Assembly: GCA_029060285.1 (NCBI GenBank)
Contig: JAIDUH010000096.1
Span: forward strand, 1-36,124
DNA: 36,124 nt
Reading direction: 5' to 3'
Origin: Muribaculaceae bacterium
Lineage (GTDB): Bacteria > Bacteroidota > Bacteroidia > Bacteroidales > Muribaculaceae
Shown here: piece after piece, positions 21,976 to 28,814 of the stretch
Layout: every line of letters starts with the position of its first letter
Numbering within the stretch: the stretch's first letter is position 1
Translations under genes and position numbers: made by a program
The notes under the pieces: model-generated
Seen by the model: the letters and a program-made list of their open reading frames with translations, nothing else
What the model was told of the DNA's origin: nothing
The model's database searches: none

Positions 21976-24449
21976 TGAGACGCTACTCCATATTATTGAC
22001 TTTACTTATATTCTGCACACTCGGCTTATGGGCGCAGAAAGTCACTGTCAAGGCTATTGACAAGCCTGCCGCCGAAGTATTCCGGAGTATAATGGAGCAG
22101 ACCGACAAGAACTTTGTCTACTCATCGGATCTGCTGAAAGACATGAAGATAACTGTCAGCGTAAATAAAAAGCCCCTAAAGAAAGTGCTCGATGAGATAT
22201 TCCACGACAGCGGAATAAAGTATGAGATTAAAGGCAACAACGTCATCCTTAAAAAGAAGAAAAGCGATGGGCTGCAAAAGAAAGCAATCACTCCAAAGAC
22301 TCATACCGAGACCAAGATCAATATATCCGATAGCGTGCGCGTCACTATGCTTCAACCCGTAGAAGTAGTGTCGCAGTCTGAAAACCATCCCCTTGAGACG
22401 GCTAAACTCGGAGTAAGCACTCTTGGAGCGGCTGACGTCAGGAACACTCCGGCACTGTTCGGAGAGCCGGACCTGATAAAGACTATCCAGATACTCCCCG
22501 GGGTATCTGAATCCACTGCAGGAATAGCAGGGATGAACGTACACGGTGGCAATGCAGATGAGAACTTGTATATTCTTGACAATGTCCCATTGTATCAAGT
22601 GGAGCATTTCGCCGGACTTTTCTCACCTTTCAACACCGATATTGTGAGGCAAACTGATTTCTACCGCACTTCTGTGCCGGCAAGATACGACGGGCGTTTA
22701 TCTTCCTTCCTTGATGTTCATCTCAAGAACGGCAACCGCAACGGCCATCATGGTTCAGCAAGACTCGGACTCACTGCCGGAGCCTTCAATATCTCAGGAC
22801 CAATCGGAAGCAAAACCACCTATCTCGTAGGGCTTCGCCGCTCTTGGTATGATGTATTTACGACACCTATATTCGCCATTGTCAATAGCAGGAAGACGGA
22901 GGAAAAGACCACATTCCAATATCACTTTATGGATTTCAACGCCCGCGTTGAGCATCGATTTTCCGACAAGACCGGCGCGTTCATAAGTGCCTATTACGGC
23001 GACGACCTGCTGAAAGTAGTGACTAAAGACAATTATGCCCTTGATAACTATTATTGCAAAGACAAGCGCAGTTTCAATTGGGGAAATTTCCTTATCCAGG
23101 CAGGCATCAACCATAAATTCCGTCAAAATTTGACCGGAGAGTTTTCCGTAGCTTATTCACGGTATTTTTCTCATATGGGGTATGATTTATTAGAAAACCG
23201 CTCCTCAGCAAGAGACACCATCTCTGAAAGAGAAAAAATGAAAAGCTCCAACAATATCAACACATGGAGCGCACGTGGCGATTTCAGCTTGGACCTTGCC
23301 GAAAACGCCAGGGTCAGATTTGGAGCAGCTTATTCATTACAATCTTTTCTGCCCGACCGCAAGCTGAAAGAATTCACCAACAACGACACCACCCTTGTCA
23401 CAAGAATACCCGGTGAGTACGTCCAAGCCAACGAAGTGGATGCATATATAGAAGATGATTGGAAGATTTCCGACAAATTTCATGCAGAATCGGGCATGCA
23501 TGCTTCTCTTTTCAATATTGGAAGAAAGACCAAATGGGGCATTTCACCGAGGTTTTCCTTAAGTTTTAATCCCACATCTTCCTGGGCATTGAAAGCTGCC
23601 TACAGTCGCACTGTGCAATACGTGCACCGAATGGACGTAACCTACCTTTCGCTTCCTTGCGACAGATGGGTGCCTGCCGTAGGCGACCTCAAGCCTATGA
23701 TCGCCGATAAAATTGGCATCGGAGGATATTGGCAGACGCAAGGCGGCGACTATGCATTCTCCGTGGAGGGATATTATAAATTCATGCACAATCTCATCGA
23801 TTACTGCGATTATTATTATCTTATGATGCCTGCCGGAGACTGGAGCAATCAGCTTACTTCCGGGAAAGGCACGGCAAAGGGGCTCGACTTTGCTGTGGAG
23901 AAGAAAACAGGTAAACTTACAGGACGCCTGAGCTATTCCTTGGCGTGGTCAGACCGTCAGTTTGCCAACCGGAATGGAGGTCATCCTTACCCGGCTCGCT
24001 TCGACCATCGACATACAATAAAGGCTTTCCTGAACTGGGATATAAGCGACAAAGTATCTCTCAATGCTCTTTGGACAGGACACTCAGGCGATCGCTTCAC
24101 CCTCTTGCCACAACGCTTTGAAGTGCCGGATTTTCCTGAAGAATATGGTTCTAGCGAGGATGCCCCTCTGAGAGCCAAGATCAACAATTATCAACTCCCA
24201 TTTTATCACCGCCTTGACCTCTCATGCACTGTAAAGAACCGCCACGGCTATTGGACTTTTAGCCTCTACAATGCCTATTGCAATATGAACACCATTGCTA
24301 TTGTACCCGGAAATACAGAACGACACGGGGAATGGGTCGAAAATGAAAACGGATTATGGGAATTCGTAACCGAATATGGCAATCCAACTTTTCAAAAACT
24401 TAAATTAATTCCAATAATACCCTCAGTTTCTTACACATGGCTATTCTAA
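21972..24449 (+). CDS. TonB-dependent receptor with N-terminal STN signalling domain
   Basis: Encodes 825 residues; ATGs at 21972 and 21975 are both possible. A signal peptide (1-21, ending LWAQ) is followed by an STN domain (about 24-95; KPAAEVFRSIMEQTDKNFVY and KKPLKKVLDEIFHDSGIKYE). A basic linker, a plug (about 140-245; LIKTIQILPGVSES, MNVHGGNADENLYILDNVPL) and a 22-strand-type outer-membrane barrel come next, ending in the aromatic SVSYTWLF. The carboxypeptidase-like domain common in SusC-type receptors is not evident. It would import a TonB-powered substrate and signal via STN to the mini anti-sigma factor. The substrate is unknown; the DUF4249 partner is a common companion. Confidence 0.92.
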   Translation: MMRRYSILLTLLIFCTLGLWAQKVTVKAIDKPAAEVFRSIMEQTDKNFVYSSDLLKDMKITVSVNKKPLKKVLDEIFHDSGIKYEIKGNNVILKKKKSDGLQKKAITPKTHTETKINISDSVRVTMLQPVEVVSQSENHPLETAKLGVSTLGAADVRNTPALFGEPDLIKTIQILPGVSESTAGIAGMNVHGGNADENLYILDNVPLYQVEHFAGLFSPFNTDIVRQTDFYRTSVPARYDGRLSSFLDVHLKNGNRNGHHGSARLGLTAGAFNISGPIGSKTTYLVGLRRSWYDVFTTPIFAIVNSRKTEEKTTFQYHFMDFNARVEHRFSDKTGAFISAYYGDDLLKVVTKDNYALDNYYCKDKRSFNWGNFLIQAGINHKFRQNLTGEFSVAYSRYFSHMGYDLLENRSSARDTISEREKMKSSNNINTWSARGDFSLDLAENARVRFGAAYSLQSFLPDRKLKEFTNNDTTLVTRIPGEYVQANEVDAYIEDDWKISDKFHAESGMHASLFNIGRKTKWGISPRFSLSFNPTSSWALKAAYSRTVQYVHRMDVTYLSLPCDRWVPAVGDLKPMIADKIGIGGYWQTQGGDYAFSVEGYYKFMHNLIDYCDYYYLMMPAGDWSNQLTSGKGTAKGLDFAVEKKTGKLTGRLSYSLAWSDRQFANRNGGHPYPARFDHRHTIKAFLNWDISDKVSLNALWTGHSGDRFTLLPQRFEVPDFPEEYGSSEDAPLRAKINNYQLPFYHRLDLSCTVKNRHGYWTFSLYNAYCNMNTIAIVPGNTERHGEWVENENGLWEFVTEYGNPTFQKLKLIPIIPSVSYTWLF

Positions 24450-25480
24450 AAAAGATAATAATCGCCTCTCTCCCCTTTCTCCTCTATGGCTGCCGGGAAG
24501 ATATAGAACCCCTTATTGACACCAGACCGGTGTTATGCCTAAACTCCCTGATCACTGCAGGCAAGCCCATCGAAGTCTCAGTGACTCGCACATGGGTGTA
24601 TACCGACTCAAAAGGTGGAAATGATCATTCTGTAAGTGATGCCAAGGTCAGTATATATGCAAATGGCAATCTTGTCAGCGACGACTATCTCGCTCAGGAA
24701 GGCGACATCATAAGAATCGAAGCATATAGCAATACTTATGGGTCAGCCTGGGCGGAAGTTACAGTGCCTGTTGCCACGCCAATATCCAACGTCAAATACA
24801 CACCTACGCTCAAGGATTTATGGTATAATGACCGAGAAGAATGGGGAGTATCCTTAGACCTCACCTTCAATATAGCCACGACACTGTCCATACCCAACGA
24901 CCCCCAAGCTAATCTTTTTTACGATCTTGACTTCACCACCTTCTCCCCTGCTAACGAAAAGGATTCAGATTTTTCTGATGATTATGATGCACCCGGTGAA
25001 CTCCTGCGATGGTACACTCCGCCATCGGAAGTACATTTCTATGGAGGAAGTTTCATTCTAAGGGATCCATTCTTCTCTGAATATGTAGGAGCATTCGATG
25101 ATATGATGGATTGGGCCGACATATATGCTTCATTTTTCAGCAACCATCAGTTTAAAGGAAACACTCAAGACATCCATGTGGATTTTCAAGATTGCAGTTT
25201 CAGAATCACACAATGGGATAGAAACCCGGAGCTCCTGGAATGTGGCTACGTATTCACACTTTATTCCATTTCTGAAAGCTACTGCAAATGGCTCAACTAC
25301 CGCTGGCAGAGCGACCAAAGCCTTATGGAAGAAATAATAGATGTTGGTCTTGCCGAACCTATTTGGGGCTACAGCAATGTCTCTACAGGAGCCGGCGTAG
25401 TGGCAGCACAATCTTCAGCCACTGCAACCCTCAATCTTCAAGACTTCTTATTTGATTATATTTCAAAAGAAAGCAAATAA
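24437..25480 (+). CDS. DUF4249 domain-containing lipoprotein
   Basis: Encodes 347 residues, with a lipoprotein signal and lipobox LLYGC (C19). RPVLCLNSLITAGKPIEVSV and the beta-rich N-terminal half match DUF4249, a family found almost always next to TonB-dependent receptors in Bacteroidetes. It probably sits on the outer membrane as a surface lipoprotein capping or feeding the receptor, by analogy with SusD-like lids, though that is not proven for the family. It starts 13 bp inside the receptor gene, so translation is coupled. It ends the four-gene operon. Confidence 0.88.
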   Translation: MAILKKIIIASLPFLLYGCREDIEPLIDTRPVLCLNSLITAGKPIEVSVTRTWVYTDSKGGNDHSVSDAKVSIYANGNLVSDDYLAQEGDIIRIEAYSNTYGSAWAEVTVPVATPISNVKYTPTLKDLWYNDREEWGVSLDLTFNIATTLSIPNDPQANLFYDLDFTTFSPANEKDSDFSDDYDAPGELLRWYTPPSEVHFYGGSFILRDPFFSEYVGAFDDMMDWADIYASFFSNHQFKGNTQDIHVDFQDCSFRITQWDRNPELLECGYVFTLYSISESYCKWLNYRWQSDQSLMEEIIDVGLAEPIWGYSNVSTGAGVVAAQSSATATLNLQDFLFDYISKESK

Positions 25481-25515
25481 ACAATAAAAATTATTCAAAA
25501 AAATTCATACAAAAA

Positions 25516-25547
25516 TTTGCACATAAGAAAAAAAGATTGTAACTTTG
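25516..25547 (+). promoter_or_regulatory. promoter of the first tRNA-Asp gene
   Basis: TTTG (25516-25519), a 20-bp spacer and TAACTTTG (25540-25547) match the Bacteroidetes consensus. The transcript would begin a little after 25550, giving a leader of about 45 nt before the tRNA, which includes a small TCGGG...CCCGA hairpin. Confidence 0.85.
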
Positions 25548-25598
25548 CACTCGCAATCGGGAATAAAAGCCCGAGAGCAACTCCCAACGAGAAATCTT

Positions 25599-25672
25599 GG
25601 TGCGGTAGTTCAGCTGGTTAGAATGCCGGCCTGTCACGCCGGAGGTCGCGGGTTCAAGTCCCGTCCGCACCG
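25599..25672 (+). tRNA. tRNA-Asp (anticodon GTC), copy 1
   Basis: A 74-nt cloverleaf with acceptor pairing GGTGCGG/CCGCACC, D-arm GTTCAGCTGGTTAGAAT, anticodon stem GCCGG/CCGGA-type pairing around CTGTCAC (GTC at 25633-25635), and T-arm GCGGGTTCAAGTCCCGT. The discriminator base is G and the next bases are CCG, so CCA is not encoded and must be added by the CCA-adding enzyme. Confidence 0.97.
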
Positions 25673-25685
25673 CCGAGGAGAGAGG

Positions 25686-25726
25686 AAGAGCAGTATGGTA
25701 AACTTCGGTTTCCTACTGCTCTTTTT
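25686..25726 (+). terminator. terminator of the first tRNA-Asp gene
   Basis: AAGAGCAGTA (25686-25695) pairs with TACTGCTCTT (25714-25723), followed by a T run. The loop contains CTTCGG. Confidence 0.9.
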
Positions 25727-25807
25727 CATTCCGGCAATATACTTATTCCTTATGTATCCTCGTTATTTCCCAAGTTTTTTTAACATCACAACACTCATAT
25801 TTTCAAT

Positions 25808-25838
25808 CAATTCTAAATTCTAAATTCTAAATTCTAAA
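25808..25838. repeat. ATTCTAA heptamer tandem array between the tRNA-Asp genes
   Basis: Four successive ATTCTAA units lie just upstream of the second tRNA promoter, within the stretch that separates the two duplicated units. The same unit occurs before deoC (4229-4264). Confidence 0.85.
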
Positions 25839-25854
25839 TTTTTTCACCGGAAAA

Positions 25855-25886
25855 TTTGCGTGAATGAAAAATTTGTTGTAACTTTG
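25855..25886 (+). promoter_or_regulatory. promoter of the second tRNA-Asp gene
   Basis: TTTG (25855-25858), a 20-bp spacer and TAACTTTG (25879-25886). Both boxes lie exactly 339 bp downstream of their counterparts in copy 1. The leader keeps a CGGG...CCCG hairpin although its loop differs. Confidence 0.85.
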
Positions 25887-25937
25887 CACTCGCAATCGGG
25901 AAACAACACCCGTTAGCAACTCTCACAAGAGAAATTT

Positions 25938-26011
25938 GGTGCGGTAGTTCAGCTGGTTAGAATGCCGGCCTGTCACGCCGGAGGTCGCGGGTTCAAGTCC
26001 CGTCCGCACCG
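25938..26011 (+). tRNA. tRNA-Asp (anticodon GTC), copy 2
   Basis: Identical in all 74 bases to copy 1, with the anticodon GTC at 25972-25974, discriminator G and no encoded CCA. It has its own promoter and terminator. Confidence 0.97.
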
Positions 26012-26024
26012 CCGAGGAGAGAGG

Positions 26025-26066
26025 AAGAGCAGTATTGTTGACTTCGGTCGCGTACTGCTCTTTTTT
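26025..26066 (+). terminator. terminator of the second tRNA-Asp gene
   Basis: AAGAGCAGTA (26025-26034) pairs with TACTGCTCTT (26053-26062), followed by a T run. The stem matches copy 1; the loop differs but keeps CTTCGG. Confidence 0.9.
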
Positions 26067-26126
26067 GTAACGCAGAGGGCGCATAGCAGCTGAAAACGCA
26101 AAACGCAAAAAAATTGTTATACTATC

Positions 26127-26783
26127 ATGATTCTTGATTGCCACACACATAAGCAGACGCCAGACCCTTGCGCAATTATATCGACTTCGCCGATAGGATT
26201 TGTCGCGCAAGGATCTCAGCTGTGGTCGGTGGGGCTACATCCTTGGGACCTCGGACTCTTCTGTGCTGACAACATGCGCATAAAAGACGAAATCTGGGTC
26301 GAACTGGTAGCAGCGGCAGCCTCTCCATATGTTGCCGCCATCGGTGAATGTGGCATTGACCTATCCCACGGAGGTATCCTCGCGACTCAGATGCTTGCCT
26401 TCCGTAAGCAAGCCTTGTTGGCAGAACGACTTAAGAAACCTCTGATCATTCACGCGGTCAAAGCCCACGACATAATCACCGGAATGAAAAAAGACCTAAA
26501 TCCAGAGCAACCATGGATCATACATGGCTTCCGCAATAAGCCTACCATCGCTGAAATATACCTGAAAGCCGGTTGCTGGCTTAGCTTCGGAGAAAAATTC
26601 AGTCCGGAGACCCTCGACATGACCCCAACTGACAGAATCCTTGCAGAAACCGACGAATCCACCCTCTCAATTGACTCGATCATAATGCGTCTCGAAGAAT
26701 CCGCACAAAAGCCACTTCGCAAATCCATAATAGCCAATGGATCGATATTTAAGGAAGGGAGACAGCCCGACCACCCTGTATAG
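26127..26783 (+). CDS. TatD-family metal-dependent hydrolase
   Basis: Encodes 218 residues, shorter than the usual 255-265 of TatD. Metal ligands of the family are visible in order: DCHTH at the N-terminus (H6, H8), the Glu in AAIGECGID, His in LIIHAVKAHD, His in WIIHGFRNKP and Asp in LAETDES. TatD proteins are cytosolic metal-dependent deoxyribonucleases or related hydrolases. The shortening affects loops and not the motifs, so activity is plausible. A hairpin with TGGGAGA/TCTCCCA (26790-26815) follows the gene. Confidence 0.85.
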   Translation: MILDCHTHKQTPDPCAIISTSPIGFVAQGSQLWSVGLHPWDLGLFCADNMRIKDEIWVELVAAAASPYVAAIGECGIDLSHGGILATQMLAFRKQALLAERLKKPLIIHAVKAHDIITGMKKDLNPEQPWIIHGFRNKPTIAEIYLKAGCWLSFGEKFSPETLDMTPTDRILAETDESTLSIDSIIMRLEESAQKPLRKSIIANGSIFKEGRQPDHPV

Positions 26784-26789
26784 CCAATA

Positions 26790-26815
26790 TGGGAGAGCGG
26801 CTTCCCGGTCTCCCA
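26790..26815 (+). terminator. hairpin between the TatD and PCMD genes
   Basis: TGGGAGA and TCTCCCA form a 7-bp stem just after the TatD stop. There is no T tract, so it may be a weak terminator or an mRNA-stabilising stem. Confidence 0.4.
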
Positions 26816-26841
26816 CAGAGTCAAACTTATAAAAACATAAT

Positions 26842-27795
26842 ATGAAAAAAACTATAATTCTGATATTCATCTTTTCCTCCATCCTGCTTTCCGCCCAAAC
26901 CCTACGCTTGGAACCGATAAAATTCGGTGACATGGAAAATTGGGTGACTCGCAACATCACCGAATCAGCGATAATCGGCGGTCAACATAAGACACTCTAC
27001 GAAATTGCCCCAAAAACCACAATCGACGGAAACAAACCTTACAAAAACACCGGAGGATCACCTTGGGCCAATTCCAATGCATTTGCAAAAGTGTGTGGAG
27101 TAGTGAAAGGCTCTACTACAGTATCTCCGGCACAGCGTGGAGGCAGCACTGTAGCAAAGTGTGAGGCGAAGATGGAAAATGTCAAGGCTCTCGGAATAGT
27201 CAACATGGACGTGATGGTGGCAGGGTCAATATTCCTCGGACAGCTTTTTGAACCGGTCACATCCACAAAAGCCGCTTTCAGTAAAATGGAGATGGGAATT
27301 CCCTATTCAAAGCGACCTAAAGCGCTCGTATATGACTACGAAATCGTGATGCCCAAAGACAATACCAGAGTGAAATCTACCGGTTTCAGCAAGCAGAAGA
27401 CCCTCCAGGGCAGAGACAATGCAGAAGTCTACGTTCTTCTACAAAGACGTTGGGAAGATGAGAACGGCAATCTATACGCCAAACGTGTGGGCACAGGACG
27501 GGAGCGCTACAACAAGTCTATTCCATGGACACGCCGGCACGAGCTTCCGATCCACTACGGAGATATCACAAAAGAATCATTCTATAAGCCATGGATGGGC
27601 CTCCTCGACGGAGACAAAGCATACTATGCCCGCAATTCAAAAGGAAAGTTGGTCCCTGTCCACGAAGTGGGCTGGGACGCCCCGGATGCCACTCCCACCC
27701 ACGTCCTCATGATGGCATCAGCCTCCTGCGGCGAACCATTCATAGGCACAGAAGGCCTGACCCTCTACATCGACAACATCAACTTCGGCTTCTGA
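26842..27795 (+). CDS. PCMD (putative carbohydrate metabolism) domain secreted protein
   Basis: Encodes 317 residues with a signal peptide (1-18, ending LLSAQ). It has a MENWVTRNI opening, the central RPKALVYDYEIVMP, and a C-terminus ASCGEPFIGTEGLTLYIDNI. These match the PCMD fold, a beta-sandwich resembling carbohydrate-binding modules and found in Bacteroidetes surface or periplasmic proteins. The molecular role is not established for the family; glycan binding is likely. No lipobox is seen, so it is probably periplasmic or secreted. It lies between TatD and dapB without obvious functional linkage. Confidence 0.75.
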   Translation: MKKTIILIFIFSSILLSAQTLRLEPIKFGDMENWVTRNITESAIIGGQHKTLYEIAPKTTIDGNKPYKNTGGSPWANSNAFAKVCGVVKGSTTVSPAQRGGSTVAKCEAKMENVKALGIVNMDVMVAGSIFLGQLFEPVTSTKAAFSKMEMGIPYSKRPKALVYDYEIVMPKDNTRVKSTGFSKQKTLQGRDNAEVYVLLQRRWEDENGNLYAKRVGTGRERYNKSIPWTRRHELPIHYGDITKESFYKPWMGLLDGDKAYYARNSKGKLVPVHEVGWDAPDATPTHVLMMASASCGEPFIGTEGLTLYIDNINFGF

Positions 27796-27805
27796 CACTC
27801 AAATC

Positions 27806-27866
27806 AGACTAATTAGACCAATTAGACTAATTAGACTAATTAGACTATTTAGACCAATAAGCCCAA
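27806..27866. repeat. ATTAGACTA tandem repeats upstream of dapB
   Basis: Imperfect 10-bp units of the form AATTAGACTA or AATTAGACCA repeat about six times across the 87-bp gap between the PCMD gene and dapB, leaving little room for an ordinary promoter. Confidence 0.85.
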
Positions 27867-27882
27867 TCAAAAATATATTAAT

Positions 27883-28677
27883 ATGAAAATCGCAATAATA
27901 GGCTACGGCAAGATGGGCCACATGATCGAGCAGATTGCTAAAGATCGCGGCCACGAGATAAGCGTCATAATCGACGCAGACAATTTAGCAGACATCGAAT
28001 CAAAGGCTTTCCGCAAGTCGGATGTCGCCATCGAATTCTCCCAACCCGATACAGCCGTCAACAATCTGCTACGGTGCTTTTCAGCTGGCGTTCCAGTAGT
28101 ATGTGGCACTACAGGATGGCTCGACTCTCTTGATGCAGTTAAGTCGGTATGCGAAAGTGGCAAGGGGGCAATGCTCTATAGCTCCAATTTTTCGATAGGA
28201 GTAAATATCTTTGAAGCTGTTAGCCGATATCTTGCCGGTATCATGAACTCATATCCGCAGTACACTCCTTCTATGGAGGAAGTCCACCACATACATAAAC
28301 TCGACCACCCCTCCGGAACAGCAATAACCATTGCGGAAGAACTGATAGCCACATCTAATAAGGTTGACAACTGGAAAGAGCCCGACGAAAACCCTGAAAA
28401 CCCAGAAAATCCTGAAAACACCGACAACTCAAAAACCCTCATCATCTCCCACCGTCGCGAAGGAGAAGTACCGGGCATCCACACAGTAACATGGGATTCT
28501 CCCCAAGATACAATCACGATCTCTCACTCAGCTAAAAGCCGTGAAGGATTTGCCCTGGGAGCTGTGCTTGCCGCCGAATGGCTCGCTGAAAAATGCAAGA
28601 AATTCTCTGTTGGCCCTCTGAAGATAGGTTCGGGACAGACCGGTTTCTTCACAATGAAAGACATGCTAAAATTCTAA
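27883..28677 (+). CDS. dapB: 4-hydroxy-tetrahydrodipicolinate reductase
   Basis: Encodes 264 residues. It reduces the dihydrodipicolinate precursor with NAD(P)H in the lysine and meso-diaminopimelate pathway, in the cytosol. The N-terminal Rossmann loop is IIGYGKMGHMI, followed by VVCGTTGW and the substrate-binding/catalytic HHIHKLDHPSGTA. The C-terminal half ends with FFTMKDMLKF. An oddity is a Glu-Asn-Pro repeat (about residues 168-182) inserted between the catalytic helix and the next strand, encoded by a 9-bp minisatellite at 28387-28428; the enzyme core is otherwise intact. The lysine/DAP product feeds the peptidoglycan pathway. Confidence 0.95.
   Translation: MKIAIIGYGKMGHMIEQIAKDRGHEISVIIDADNLADIESKAFRKSDVAIEFSQPDTAVNNLLRCFSAGVPVVCGTTGWLDSLDAVKSVCESGKGAMLYSSNFSIGVNIFEAVSRYLAGIMNSYPQYTPSMEEVHHIHKLDHPSGTAITIAEELIATSNKVDNWKEPDENPENPENPENTDNSKTLIISHRREGEVPGIHTVTWDSPQDTITISHSAKSREGFALGAVLAAEWLAEKCKKFSVGPLKIGSGQTGFFTMKDMLKF
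28387..28428 (+). repeat. 9-bp coding minisatellite inside dapB
   Basis: GAAAACCCT-like units encode ENP ENP ENP ENT DN. The unit is closely related to the GAAAACNNN repeat at the porW 3' end. Confidence 0.8.
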
Positions 28678-28679
28678 CT

Positions 28680-28786
28680 CTACGTAGTGCGTATCGCGTA
28701 TCGCGATGTCCAATACGCAATACACACCACGCATCACTCAATACGCACCACGCATCACTCAATACGCACCACGCACTACGCAATAA
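28680..28786. repeat. tandem and inverted repeat block between dapB and lepB
   Basis: Three copies of a 21-28-bp unit based on CAATACGCACCACGCATCACT fill the right part. The left part holds inverted versions (GTAGTGCG, GCGTATCG). GTAGTGCG near 28684 can pair with CGCACTAC near 28770, so a transcript would fold back on itself. Confidence 0.85.
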
Positions 28787-28788
28787 CT

Positions 28789-28800
28789 GAGCAAATGCTC
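28789..28800. other. small stem-loop before lepB
   Basis: GAGCA and TGCTC form a 5-bp stem with a 2-nt gap in the linear sequence, 14 nt before the lepB ATG. It may affect translation initiation; it is short and could be chance. Confidence 0.3.
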
Positions 28801-28814
28801 CGTTATATATTATT

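Noticed and set aside
25545-25823. 92-residue open frame
   Set aside because: It runs through the tRNA-Asp gene and its terminator, which explain the sequence fully.
25599-26011. tRNA-Asp genes as an integration site for a mobile element
   Set aside because: No integrase, no attachment-type partial tRNA copy and no foreign-looking cargo follow; both copies are full length.
28680-28786. CRISPR-like array
   Set aside because: Units are directly adjacent without unique spacers, contain inverted copies, and no cas gene is in the window.
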